DNA of 38,324 bases from Coemansia sp. RSA 922 (taxonomy: Eukaryota > Kickxellomycota > Kickxellomycetes > Kickxellales > Kickxellaceae), in the NCBI GenBank assembly GCA_027577415.1, contig JANBQS010000087.1, positions 1-38,324 of the forward strand, in the 5' to 3' direction. The notes beneath the pieces were generated by a model. The model had not been told where the DNA came from. It ran no database searches and worked only from the letters and a program-made list of their open reading frames with translations. Of this stretch, positions 18,082 through 28,546 are shown in pieces. Position 1 is the first letter of the stretch. Every line of letters starts with the position of its first letter. The position numbers and the translations under genes are program-made.

Positions 18082-19730
18082 TTACAAGAGTAGATCCGAA
18101 GCTACAGCAGTACTGGGATCAAACTGCTTGGCCAATTGCCAATACGACTCGCATCCAGCGCTACTAAGAATCCGCTTAGCATATCCCTCAGTCGGACAGT
18201 CGCGGAGTCTAAACTGCGTGAACCGTCGTTGCTCAATAGCGCCCTGCCAAATCATATGACAACTGTTCTTCGACCAGTCGATCTCCGCTTGCCCGTCATC
18301 GCCCGTTGAAGAAGCGGCCTCCAGCTTGACCTGTCCATTGACCCAGTCGATCCGCCTCAGCATAAGCTTTTTATAAGCCTTGACAAACTTTTCCGGCCCC
18401 TCCACAACAACCACGCTCAAGTGCTCGCAAACCAGCGCCACGCCAGTCAAATGGTTCTGTTTAGCATTAATCGATACCTTGTACCTGTGCTGCGGATGCC
18501 TCAGGTTATCAACCCTAAACACTGCCGCCACCACGCCCTTTTGCTCCTCGCTTTCTACCTTGCTTTCGTTTTTCGCCACTCGTTGCTCCTTTGTAAGCTT
18601 GCGCGCCTGGTTGTCGGCCTCATGCTTATCCAGTCGCGCTTGCATTTGTCTCCGCACCTCAGCTTCGAGTTTCGTCGGGTCTGGAACAGATTGGTTGGCC
18701 ATGATACGCATGAAATTCGACATACGCAGCTTGGGTTCATCAGGTGGCAGTAGTCCGAGCATTACCTTTTCGCGGTGCTCGCGCTGCGTTTCGATCCTCC
18801 GCTGCCGCCTCACCTTCTTGCGCTCCTTGCGCGTCAGCAGCAATTGACTAGGCACCGAACTCATACTCAGGATAGACGCTGGCGGCTCGACCGGCACCGG
18901 GTGCTGCACATAAATAGTAATCAGCGACTCAACCGGTACTATGTCGCCTGGAGGATATATACCATTGGAAACAAAGGGCGCATCCCACCATTCGACCTCT
19001 GGCGGCTCGCTAAACTTTATAGCATTGGCATCTAGAACCTCGTCTTCCAAGCGCGCTACCTCTGCTCGTGCCGCGATTTCCACCTTGAGCTGCTCCATTT
19101 TGGCTTCATTCCGCAGCTTTTCCGCCTGTTCAATGTACCGCCCTGGCCTGGCGAACTGGAACTGCTTGCCAGCGCGCCGGGCGTGTGGTTCGGCTGTACG
19201 CTGAGTGCCTAATGAGGGATCAAAGTACGGGTTCTTCTCGGGATCCGTAAATGATGCGGGCGCCTCGTGTTCGATTTTGAGTCGTTTCGGCTGCTCTTTA
19301 CGCTGGTTCGCCTTGATCGATGAGATGCGTGGTATAGGTGCTTGCCCCGAGCGCGTAGAGGCCTTGTAGTCGTCGCGTAGCATTGGGTGTAGCTCGGTTG
19401 GCTGTGTTGGAGCCACAGCTGGGCTTTGGCCGCTGAGTTTGGCTTGGATGCGTGCTTTTATCGCTGCTATTGTGTCTAGAGGCGATGCGGCAGCAGGTGG
19501 AGCTGATACTGGCGCAGATACCGGTGCTGGTGCTGCGTTGGCACCACCTGGAAGCTTCATGGTGGCCAAACGAGCCATCACCTCGGCCCTCTTCTTGGCA
19601 ATAAGCGCATCCATCTACAAATGAAAATAAATAAACAAGTGTTAGTAGACAAATGAACCAGGGGTGTAATTATTTGGACCACAGTATATACAAATCAATA
19701 GCATACCTCTGCTTTACTCGGTTGAGACAT
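18082..19730 (-). CDS. PRP3: U4/U6 snRNP protein PRP3 (two exons)
   Basis: Exon 2 (18082-19614) encodes 510 residues with the PRP3 domain (YFDPSLG ... KFSEPPEVEWWD, then RKERKKVRRQRR and PDEPKLRMSNFMRIM) and a C-terminal DUF1115 domain (FRVDNLRHPQHRYKV ... VVVVEGPEKFVKAYKKLM). An 8-codon exon 1 (19707-19730, MSQPSKAE) precedes a 92-base intron at 19615-19706 with donor GTATGC, a perfect TACTAAC branch site (within 19641-19648) and acceptor TTTGTAG; the frame is kept. The protein stabilises the U4/U6 duplex in the tri-snRNP, in the nucleus. The tiny first exon is inferred from splice signals, and the gene would also work from ATG 19614. It is shorter than animal PRP3 (no PWI region). Confidence 0.92.
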
Positions 19731-20397
19731 GGCTAGGATATAGATAATATATTGACAGACAAATGTAATGACGAGAACGTTGATATGTGTTGGCAAAAAA
19801 AAAACTCTGGGATTATATAAACTACCCCACAATGTAGAACAATTATTGGACAAGTTGCAGATTGATCAACTCTGATCACCACACAAGCTGCAACGCGACG
19901 CGAAACCTTCGCGTTCAAGGGCCTTTTGCATATCTTTTTTTTCGATTTTGCATTAGTATACACTTTCATTTATTATCATTTTGTATTAGTCCAATTCCAA
20001 AGTACGTCGCCTCTTTTGTCTATACTATACATGTCGCTCGGAAAGATAATGAACGGGCACAATGGAATACTTTCTCTTTCTTGCTGCCATGCAGTAGCCA
20101 ACGCCAATTTTCTCCCCCTCGACTTCCTTGATACGCTACTGCTACGCATGCTCTAAAAAGAAATCGACTAGGAAGGAGAAAATTTTTGCACACGCGCATG
20201 CAAACTCTTCCTCTGACAGTTGCTCAATCGACAACCTTTTTTTCCTCTTTCTCTGCTCTGCTTACTAACCTTCATTTTTGTTGTGAGTTTTTTTTTTCGG
20301 CATTCCCGACACGAATAGCATTGTTTAGTTCTTTATTACTCGGGCCTGAACGCGCGCTTTACTTGTATAGTCTCTGGTAGCGAAATCTCGAATCGAA
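19731..20397. promoter_or_regulatory. Divergent promoter of PRP3 and the AT-hook/WD40 gene
   Basis: AT-rich to the left, with plus-strand pyrimidine tracts at 20220-20330 that fit the leader of the rightward gene. I see no supported gene in it. Confidence 0.5.
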
Positions 20398-22558
20398 ATG
20401 GTACAGTTGACATTTGTTTTTGACATAATGTGTTGGTTACTTTATTTTGCTTTCGCTTTGTGACTAATTTCCAAAGTGGGTTTTCATGTAGGTGGCTAAC
20501 GACGACGTTATACTCTCTGACGAGGAGATTGATGTGGAGATGTTTGACTCTGACACTGAGCTCAGCAAGTCTGCTGCCACTGCTTCTCGAAAGTCTCGCG
20601 TTAGCTACGCTGACGACACCGACAGTGATTTCCAGAGCTCTACTTCTAAACGCGCACCAGTTCCCAGCAAGCGCGGTCGCGGACGTGGTCGGGGGCGAGG
20701 CGCTGCCACGGCCTCTACGCGAAAGAGTGTCGATGAAAATGGTGAAGAGTTGCCCAAAGCTCGACGCGGCCGGCCGCCAAAGCCTAAACCTATGGACGAA
20801 GATGGCAATCCTATCGAGAAACCAAAGGCCACGCGCGGGCGTAAAAAAGCCGTTGCCGTAAAGGAGTTAAGTGACAACGAGGACGATTTCGACGATGGAG
20901 AGTTTGGCAAGCCCGCCAAGCAAAAGCGTGCTGCAAAAGGCAAGGCACGTCAGTTGACGTTTGACGAGATCGAGATTCCTGCCAAGGAGCCCACGTTTGA
21001 TCCAGCTTTAGTCAGAGAACTGGCTGAGCGCAACCCTGATACATATTGGCGAGAACTCGCAACAGCGACAGAGACGACGCCAGATTCCAATGCCGAGTTG
21101 GCGGGTCGGATTGACTTTATCGACGAGGATCATCCGCTGGAACTGTTGCCGCATAGCATAACCGACCAAATGGCGCTGACCGGTATGGCGCTATCGCCAG
21201 ACGGCACGCTGTTAGCCACCTTTGGAAGCTCTGGCCATGTGCACATCTGGGACACTGACACATTTGAGTGCCTGACAACGCTGCGCGATCGGAACGAGGC
21301 TAACATTGACGAATTCTTTGTCGGTCAGTTCACTCCCAACTCCGAATACCTAATTGTCGGCGGCAAGCTCAAGGACCGCAAGCGGTGGTCTGAAGCCGAC
21401 GAAGACAACCACATTATGCCTTGCCCGCTTAAAATATTCAACGTGCTTACTGGCGATGTCGTGTCGCGACTGGACGGCCACTCGGAGGAGATTTTGTGTG
21501 TCAAGAGCGTTGTTTACAAGGGCGAAAACTACTATGTTACTACTAGTCAAGACGGATACATCAGGCGCTGGCACATGGATTCAGACTGGGTCGTGTTATT
21601 GGACTCGAAGGAGGTCACGGATGGCGTGACTTGTATGGCCTTTACAGTGTCGTTTTTGCCCAACACTGGCAATCGCTACTTTATGGCGGCTACCGATGAC
21701 CACGTAACACTAATGGACTTGGAAACCTGCTTGATTGTCCAGCGATTCGATCCGATCTACTCGTCATACTGCGACTGTGGAAAGTTTATCGAGCTAGTCG
21801 AAGAGCCCCTTTACCAGGCACGCAAGCCAGTTATAGCTGAAGACGAAGAAGACACAGGCGAAGCAGGCAGCAGTCGTGCTGCGATTACCAGCCTGCCCGA
21901 ACCAACTGGTCCCTTTGCCTACTTTGTCACGCGCGGCGTAGAGCTACTCGACGCCGAGGACAACACGGTGTCATCTCGCCCCAACACCTGCACACTGCAT
22001 CGCCTGGTGTACCCGACCGAGTCTGATGGTAGCTTTGAGCTGCAAGAGATCCGCCGCTACTACCACGACGACTATCTGTCCAACTCGTGGCTGATTCGGT
22101 TGGCCTCCAATGGCCGCTACATACTTGCACCCACGCTTAACGGCCAAGTGTTTGCGTTTAGCATTGCCACCGGTCAAGTGACATCCGTGCTGCGCGACCA
22201 CGACACTATTGAGGTGCGCGATTGCAAGTTCCACCCAACGAAGAACCTGCTGTTTACCTGTAGCGACGATGGAACAATCAAGGCGTATCGTAGCACTGTC
22301 AAGCCCAAAAGCCCGGAAACGTCGGTGGAGGCTGACATTGAGATGGAGTGCTCAACGACTGTGGCGGCTTCGGAACATGAGAGAGCGCAGACGAGCGACT
22401 TTGATTCTCCACAAACTGCCGCAGAGTCCCATTTCAATGGCCTCAAAGAAGGGGTGGAGTCTTTGGCTGTCCGAGACCTAGATTCAGCTGTCAGTGACCC
22501 TCCCGCTCCTGTTGTCACTATTGCAGTCGTTGAAGAAAACGTAAAGCAAGAATCGTAG
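20398..22558 (+). CDS. AT-hook and WD40 repeat protein
   Basis: The main exon (20492-22558) has no ATG at its start and is preceded by TGTAG. I infer a coding exon 1 consisting only of ATG (20398-20400), joined across a 91-base intron (20401-20491: GTACAG donor, GTGACTAAT branch region, ATGTAG acceptor) to give MVANDDV and 689 residues. Residues about 1-150 are acidic and disordered with AT-hook cores: an RGRGRGRGRG run at about 62-71 and ARRGRPPKPK near 92. Residues about 210-620 form WD40-like blades (LATFGSSGHVHIWD, VTTSQDGYIRRWH, LFTCSDDGTIKAY). It probably binds AT-rich DNA in chromatin as a scaffold. I do not recognise the orthologue group; it is not a complete CTF4. Confidence 0.8.
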
Positions 22559-22685
22559 TATCTCGCATGTTCTGTAGCGTTGCTTTTCTTTTCAACACCT
22601 ATCTTGGCATATCCTTTACTATTAAAAAAGTATGTTGTTATTCTTGCAGCAATAGTTATACATAAACTAACGGATAAGTTTACAT

Positions 22686-23120
22686 TCAACCAAGATTGGC
22701 CTTGCATTCGATACACTTTCCTTGCACAGCTGGACTGCCGCATTCACCAACCGCGTACTGGTGACCCTTGAAACACTGGCGCCATATCACACCTGGTATA
22801 GCAGACTTCACTTTTTTTATCTCACACGCGGTAACAGCCCGATACACGACGTCATTACTGGCTGGTGAAGTGGAAGGACCCACTTGGCTGGTGATCTGTT
22901 TGGCCTCAATCTCCTTGACTACCTGTTCGACGATCTTGGGAACGGCTTGTTCCAGCGCCTGGTTTACAGAGATCCTGACTGCTTGGTTAATCGTCGGCGT
23001 AAACTTGTGGATATTCAGGTGCATGTGGTTCTCAGCCGCCTTGCGAGCCGCAGTCTCAATTATATCCTTCTCTGACGATTTGCCAAACAGGGGCATGGCG
23101 AGAGCAGGGGTCTTACACAT
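22686..23120 (-). CDS. Small protein with C-terminal RZ-type zinc finger
   Basis: The 144-residue protein has a helical N-terminal part (residues about 12-70, ETAARKAAENHMHL and NQALEQAVPKIVEQVVKEIEA) and a C-terminal zinc finger: Cys116-x3-His120-x15-Cys136-x2-Cys139 within FKGHQYAVGECG and CIECKANLG. That spacing and the GHxYxxGECG core are the RZ-type finger known from RNF213 and ZNFX1, where it contributes to ubiquitin transfer or RNA biology. Here it stands alone, without a RING, AAA or helicase domain. The first ATG in frame is 23120; ATG 23096 (MPLFGKSSEKD) is an alternative. It converges on the WD40 gene. Confidence 0.75.
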   Translation of the reverse strand: MCKTPALAMPLFGKSSEKDIIETAARKAAENHMHLNIHKFTPTINQAVRISVNQALEQAVPKIVEQVVKEIEAKQITSQVGPSTSPASNDVVYRAVTACEIKKVKSAIPGVIWRQCFKGHQYAVGECGSPAVQGKCIECKANLG

Positions 23121-23654
23121 AGGTTTTTTGTCTTGGGGGTAATGTGTTCGGATGATATCTGTCAAAGGCTAGAAGTGTCCTTGTCTATGAGCCTTGAGTA
23201 CGCTTAATTATTTCACTCAGTAGAGAGCAAAAGTGGAAAGATTGAGCGAGAGCGAGAGAGAGAAAATAATTAAACTGTAGCCAGCATTTGCGATATTGGA
23301 GCAGATGTTAACCCTTTTTATATGGAGATGGAGAGCTTTCGCCTAGGCCTCGAGTGCTCTAATGGTCGTTAGTTTGATGTGTTCTGTACAGGCATATATC
23401 AGCTCCCGAGGTCATAAGTCTGCACATGAACCTGCACTTGATCATCGGCTAAATTTCCTTGACAGACACGCGTCCATACAAGAAGTGGTGAGCTAAATAA
23501 ATTTAATGAACATTTTAGCTGCCATTGCTCGAGAAGTCATCATCATCGTCGTTGGCAAACACCTTATAAAGTACACAAGTTACTACACAAAAGATTCGAG
23601 AGAAGAAAAAAGAACAAAAATCATACACTAATGGAGACCCAAACAGCATTAGCG
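23121..23654. promoter_or_regulatory. Promoter of the RZ-finger gene and 3' region of the EAF gene
   Basis: It includes an AG/CT-rich tract at about 23235-23270. A short minus-strand open acidic frame lies at 23515-23582 (ending ANDDDDDFSSNGS, then TAA) preceded by TGTAG, possibly an extra 3' exon of the EAF gene. No separate gene is supported. Confidence 0.4.
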
Positions 23655-24953
23655 TCACTCGTCTTCCAGACTACGTGTGAGATCTAGATCCAAATCCTCA
23701 AACCCGTCCAACGTTTCTGTATCGACGTCTGCTGATAAGCTGCTCCCTTTAGGGCGGCGTGCTGAATTTACGCTTCTATGCTCGGCTCGCCTGGGTGATA
23801 GCAGAGAGGGGCTGGCCGATCCGCTAAAGAGCGAGTCATCGATGCCGCTGGTGCCATTAGACTGCCCAGTCAAAGGAGTGCCAATCTCTTCAAACTCTCC
23901 GAACTCATCGCTCAGCCCTGCCCGATTAACGCTCAGTGCAAGCTGGCTGCTTGGACGAGCATCCAGCTCTGCCGACGGATCAACCTCTTCAAACGCCATA
24001 TCGTCATCGTCATCATCATCGTCATCGTCGCTGCGACGATCGGGTAGCGATTCGACCTCTGCCACCAGATCTCTAGCATCGCCATCATCAGCTCCATTAT
24101 CACTGCCCAGAAACTGTGCGCCATCGACTTCCTCGAATTCATCGTCATCGCTAGCCGCGTCTTCCAGCAACGCTTCATCTAGGTTTTCAGCCAGCTCCAT
24201 GTTGAGCTGATCGTCGAGATTGTCCCACTTGTTCACACGCTGCACCGAGCTCCGGCGGCTCCTTGACCGTGCCGAGCCAGTAAGCGCAACATCCCCCTGG
24301 TCACTGACATCGTCAAGCATGCCCTCGAGCTCCTTTGCTAGTTCATCGTCTGACGCCTCGTCCATTAGTGACGGCGTGTCTCGTCTGGAAGCCGCACGCA
24401 CTCTCTCCTTTGGCGAACCATGTTTATTCATAGGCAATGCCAACTGTCCTGCCGAGGTCCCGGCAGTCGCTGCACTAACTCCACTGGGAGCGCCAGTTTT
24501 GACAACTACGTGCGAGGCGACTCGCTCAATGACAAAAGCCTTACTCTCCTCGTCGTAAATTAAAACACACTCGATATCATCGTCTTCATCGCTATGCGCC
24601 TCAGCATTGTCGCTGTTTGGTACTGGCTCAAAGTCGCCCTCGTATGTGCAAGTCGACTTTTGGTCGCGCGAGTCAATCTCTATCAGCACTGACTTTCTGT
24701 TATCTCCCTCGGCCTCCCGCGCCGTAGTGTCCAGATGGCGGGCTCGCACGTTTTCTCCACTTTCTAGTGTCTCACGGCTTAGTTTGGTTGTCGAGCGTGG
24801 CAGCTGCCGTGCAACGAGGTGGAAACCGTCTTCTTCGAATGTGCCCTCGTCCGCGACGACCTGCTGTGAGAGGTTGGCGCCGTTGTTGCGCTTAAGCATT
24901 GTCGACCCAAGGCGGATTGGATATGTGGTCTTTTGTTCTAGATTAAGAGACAT
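23655..24953 (-). CDS. ELL-associated factor (EAF) family protein
   Basis: The 432-residue protein opens with YPIRLGS and has the EAF N-terminal domain in about residues 8-155, ending with the signature CVLIYDEESKAFVIERVASHVVVKTG. A fairly long insertion (about residues 50-125) breaks that domain. The rest is disordered and highly acidic, with an Asp run at about residue 310 and repeated EFEEVD/EFEEIG motifs, as in EAF transactivation tails. EAF partners with ELL to stimulate RNA polymerase II elongation in the nucleus. The ATG at 24953 is divergent from the RAD51D-like gene, sharing about 215 bases of promoter. A small 3' exon is possible but unproven. Confidence 0.75.
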   Translation of the reverse strand: MSLNLEQKTTYPIRLGSTMLKRNNGANLSQQVVADEGTFEEDGFHLVARQLPRSTTKLSRETLESGENVRARHLDTTAREAEGDNRKSVLIEIDSRDQKSTCTYEGDFEPVPNSDNAEAHSDEDDDIECVLIYDEESKAFVIERVASHVVVKTGAPSGVSAATAGTSAGQLALPMNKHGSPKERVRAASRRDTPSLMDEASDDELAKELEGMLDDVSDQGDVALTGSARSRSRRSSVQRVNKWDNLDDQLNMELAENLDEALLEDAASDDDEFEEVDGAQFLGSDNGADDGDARDLVAEVESLPDRRSDDDDDDDDDDMAFEEVDPSAELDARPSSQLALSVNRAGLSDEFGEFEEIGTPLTGQSNGTSGIDDSLFSGSASPSLLSPRRAEHRSVNSARRPKGSSLSADVDTETLDGFEDLDLDLTRSLEDE

Positions 24954-25168
24954 TGTGTGCAGGATTGGAATGCAAATTAAAAGAAATAAAGAAAAACGAA
25001 AGAGAAGAGCTGTAAAGACTTTTTGTAGAAGAGAACGGTATTAGTCACGCGCACATATTGTAGTTTGCGTGTGATCCCTGCTGCGCATATGTATTGCAAG
25101 CTCAGCTCTTTTCGGTTTGAAATTCATTGTTTTTCCTTTTTTACACGACGTGCTTTATCTTGTTCGAA

Positions 25169-26278
25169 ATGCCACCACTAAAGTCGGCCAGGTACATTCG
25201 ACGATGGGCGGAGAGCGCAGACAGCAGCCGGAATTCAGCTGCTGGGACTGTCACGTTCCCCTTTACTGCGTGTTTGGCTGCTCTTGAAGCGGTTGGCGTT
25301 CGTACGGACTACGACTTGCTACTACAGTCCGATATTCTAGTACAGACGCCTGTCATACTGCACCACCATATCAAGGCGCTGCGAATGGTGGTTCTCGATC
25401 ATCTCTCTAGCTCGGGACACACTGCCTCCGAACTGATCGAGCGGAGTGAGCTGACTGCCGAGCAACCAGCATCTATCAAAAGCGGGATAGTAGAGCTGGA
25501 TCGGCTGCTGAATGGTGGACTTCCAATGAGGCAAGTAACCGAGCTATGTGCTAAGGAAGCACGGGTAGCCACACAGATAGCCATAGAGTTTGCTGCTGCG
25601 CATCTTCTCCCCGAACACGCGTCAAGTAGGGTACCCATCGCCAAAGTATACTACCTCCAGTCTGGAGCACTGTCGCTCTGGCAAGCTGAACAAGCGATTA
25701 GCAAAAGACTGAGGCTATTCCCTGCCGAATTACGCGATACCATTCATCGCCAGGCGCTCGAGAGACTCATTATAGTCGACTGCGGCGATGCCGACGCACT
25801 GCTAACATTTCTACACAAGTATGCTGATGCGCGAGCAGCAATCAGCGAGAACCAGCAAGCCTCCTTGGCAACACGCGATCTTGTAATTGTTGACAGTGTA
25901 CGGCCGCTGATAGTCGCTGTCCTTCAAAGGCAGAACGACATTGACATTGAAGTGCATGCTGTAAAGACTGCGCTGCGAAGGATTACCAGCGCTCGGTTGC
26001 TTGTCAACACAGCGGTGTTAATAACAAATGGTGTCTCGCAGCGCGAGAACTCGCGCACTCAGCCTAGTCTCGGTGCTGGCTGGGGAATGGTCAGCCACAC
26101 CCATCTGTTTTTGGACGAAGAATCGTCGGACGCTGACTACCACCACGCTGTTGACACCCGTCCAAGCGATACTAGTGCAGCCAGTAGCACTGGGCGGCTT
26201 TCCAAAATTTTGGCGGTGGTTTTAAAATCGCCCTGTATATGCGTCAATAGTCAGGCAATATTTGAACTAGAGATGTAA
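25169..26278 (+). CDS. RAD51D-like recombination protein with degenerate Walker A
   Basis: The 369-residue protein has a helical N-terminus (HIKALRMVVLDHL), then a RecA-type core starting SGIVELDRLLNGGLPMRQVTEL, which aligns with RAD51D around its nucleotide site. Where the GxxGxGKT loop should stand it reads CAKEARVAT, so the conserved Lys and Gly are missing. Walker B is present as LVIVDSV, and the later LLVNTAVLITNGV and QPSLGAGWGMVSHTHLFL segments match RAD51 paralogues. RAD51 paralogues help load RAD51 in homologous recombination and fork repair. ATP binding by this one is doubtful. XRCC2 is a less likely identity. The first in-frame ATG is 25169. Confidence 0.78.
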   Translation: MPPLKSARYIRRWAESADSSRNSAAGTVTFPFTACLAALEAVGVRTDYDLLLQSDILVQTPVILHHHIKALRMVVLDHLSSSGHTASELIERSELTAEQPASIKSGIVELDRLLNGGLPMRQVTELCAKEARVATQIAIEFAAAHLLPEHASSRVPIAKVYYLQSGALSLWQAEQAISKRLRLFPAELRDTIHRQALERLIIVDCGDADALLTFLHKYADARAAISENQQASLATRDLVIVDSVRPLIVAVLQRQNDIDIEVHAVKTALRRITSARLLVNTAVLITNGVSQRENSRTQPSLGAGWGMVSHTHLFLDEESSDADYHHAVDTRPSDTSAASSTGRLSKILAVVLKSPCICVNSQAIFELEM

Positions 26279-26314
26279 TGCAAACAATTAAGCTATTATT
26301 GACTCTATAACGTG

Positions 26315-28546
26315 CTAGATTTCCGAGTGAGGCACAGTCTTTGCCGTGACAGAGGGCGACATGCTGGCATTGATAGCCTCCTTGGTCATGAAGGGTGCCG
26401 TTGGGAAGAAGAGGCAGCGGCGAGGCACCATCCCGCACTCGTTGTTGCTCGAGGCGTTTATTGCCAAGACCCATCCGTCGGCAAACTCGCCGATAACAAA
26501 CATGTAATGGCCCTTCATGATAGCCAGCTCATCCGGCAATGCAGGCGTGTGCGACTCGACAACGCAGAGTGGACCCAGAGGCGGCCTGTGGCGAATAGCG
26601 AATTGGTAGCTCTCTGAGAAGCTCTCAATACTATCCATGAGTGGCGACAGCTTGTCGGGCTCGTCAGAGACCTCGGGGTCAGTCTTGGGCTCCGAAGGAT
26701 GTGCCTCAACTGTATCGTCGACCGCGGTGTCCTTGTCCTTCTTGGGCAGGTGAACAGAGCTCCATAGCTTTGTGCGCAGCGACATGCTGTGGTTGGACTT
26801 GCTTTGCTCGAGTTTCCTGGCCTCTGCCGTCATCGAACTCACATCTTGCTCGTTGAGTTTGGCTTGGTTGCTCGGCAAGACTGGTGACTTGTGCTCGGTC
26901 TTGGTCGGTGTGCTAATGACAGGGCGCTTGGCCGGGTCGCGAACAAGCTTCCTCGTCTTGATGCGCGTGCGGGTAGAGTTGCCCATTTTCGAACTCAAGC
27001 TTGGGTTGGCCGACGAAGTATCTAGCAATGCGCACTTGCCTTTCATGTCAGCACAGCTTGCCGATAGCGGGTTTGTTGGCTCTTGTGCGTCGCTAGAGTT
27101 AGTCGCTGTAGGAATTGGTCTCTCGATGCGATACTGGTGGACGCGGTTGGCGGTCGACTGGACATCTGGCTGCGCCTGGGCTTGGTAGGGCCGTGATGGC
27201 GGTAGTGGCATTTCAAACTTGGAAAGCGGGTGTATGGCGTGCTCCATTGTAGCCGAACGTGTGGAGATCTCGCGTGGCCTATCCGCCACATTGCCTTGGA
27301 AGCTGGGGATCTTACTTCTGGCTATCGAGCGACCGTTTTGCATGATAGCAGGTCCTCTGTCAGTGCCCATTGAGCCCGGGTGACGATATTTGATATACCG
27401 ATCCTTTACGGCGTTGTCTGCCATGCGGTCCTGCTCGTGAAGGTCGACATATTTGTGTACAGCATAGTTCCCGTTTGAAAGTGAGCGGAACAGAGCGCTA
27501 GGCGGCTGGTGCACTGATACAGTGTTGACCTCGAGTGTGCGACCGCCCTTGACATCTGGAGCGTCAGTCGACTTTTGCTGGAAATTCATACCTGTGCCAG
27601 AATCGGGCATGTTGCAATTAGTCCGGCTCGTCGAAACTTGGCGTTTTTGTTCGACAACAATGCTCGCAGAAGGCGACCCGCTGGCGTGAGATCCTGGCAG
27701 CGACGGACTGCCTCTGCTCGAGACTGCCTTACGGCGCTTGGAGTAGCGCACATAAAAGTAGAACAAAGTAGCCAACACAAACAGCGCAGCGACGGATATC
27801 AGCACAATATAGCCGTCCGATAACCTGGGCTGGCTCCTGTTATTGTTGCTGCTGTCAGCACTGTGAGTCGGGGTTACCTGCGCGCTCGTGGCGTAGCTCG
27901 ACTGGGCGTCTGGAGTGAGCGTCAAGGGATGCGGCACTGAATTGACAACTACCGGGACACTCCATGGCACAACTGGGGCTGGATGTGATGTCGGCAAGGC
28001 GGGGCGCACCGAGACGACCGTAGTTTCGATCGCTATATACCCAATCTGCTGGCGTGCCAACGGTGAAAGCTCTGTCGACATGGGTTCGCCAGCAGGTGGA
28101 CTTTGCCTTCTGGGAGCAGGCGTGGGCGCTTGGGTTGGTGGCTCTCGCCACCTGCTGACTACCGCTGAGCCCGACAACATAATAACCGAGACCTCGTTGC
28201 CGATAATGTCAAACTGATACGATGGCTGGAGCGGTGGGCTTGGCAAGTTTGCACCAAAATCCCTGGCAATACCCCTGGGTTCAGTAAAGGGCATTGGAGT
28301 GGAAACCACCGCTGGTACCAGGCGAAACGGCGCCTCGATAGTCGTAGTCCGGGCAATACCACTGGAACGCAAGACGGTGGTCCTCGTTGGTGGATTACTT
28401 TGGGCGCCAGGCATCACGAAGCTTGCTCTAAAGCCATCGGGCGCCGGAGTGTAGGCAGAGCTCCTGATCTGCTGCGGACGTCCACCAATATTTCCATTGT
28501 TGGTTGGCAGGGCTGCCACCGAATGGTTGTCGCTGGATCGGGCCAT
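26315..28546 (-). CDS. Single-pass membrane protein with C-terminal SH3 domain (Fus1-like layout)
   Basis: The 743-residue protein has a Ser/Thr/Pro-rich outer region (residues 1 to about 240), one transmembrane helix at about 245-268 (YIVLISVAALFVLATLFYFYV) followed by a basic stop-transfer (RYSKRRK), a long disordered cytoplasmic region with many PxxP-type motifs, and an SH3 domain at about 655-715 (DELAIMKGHYMFVIGEFADGWVLAIN ... CGMVPRRCLFF). There is no N-terminal signal peptide from ATG 28546. The layout resembles yeast Fus1 (mating fusion) and functionally Sho1-type adaptors. An in-frame ATG at 28780 exists, but the extra stretch looks like leader sequence. Likely role: adaptor at sites of polarised growth. 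Orthology is not established. Confidence 0.72.
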   Translation of the reverse strand: MARSSDNHSVAALPTNNGNIGGRPQQIRSSAYTPAPDGFRASFVMPGAQSNPPTRTTVLRSSGIARTTTIEAPFRLVPAVVSTPMPFTEPRGIARDFGANLPSPPLQPSYQFDIIGNEVSVIMLSGSAVVSRWREPPTQAPTPAPRRQSPPAGEPMSTELSPLARQQIGYIAIETTVVSVRPALPTSHPAPVVPWSVPVVVNSVPHPLTLTPDAQSSYATSAQVTPTHSADSSNNNRSQPRLSDGYIVLISVAALFVLATLFYFYVRYSKRRKAVSSRGSPSLPGSHASGSPSASIVVEQKRQVSTSRTNCNMPDSGTGMNFQQKSTDAPDVKGGRTLEVNTVSVHQPPSALFRSLSNGNYAVHKYVDLHEQDRMADNAVKDRYIKYRHPGSMGTDRGPAIMQNGRSIARSKIPSFQGNVADRPREISTRSATMEHAIHPLSKFEMPLPPSRPYQAQAQPDVQSTANRVHQYRIERPIPTATNSSDAQEPTNPLSASCADMKGKCALLDTSSANPSLSSKMGNSTRTRIKTRKLVRDPAKRPVISTPTKTEHKSPVLPSNQAKLNEQDVSSMTAEARKLEQSKSNHSMSLRTKLWSSVHLPKKDKDTAVDDTVEAHPSEPKTDPEVSDEPDKLSPLMDSIESFSESYQFAIRHRPPLGPLCVVESHTPALPDELAIMKGHYMFVIGEFADGWVLAINASSNNECGMVPRRCLFFPTAPFMTKEAINASMSPSVTAKTVPHSEI

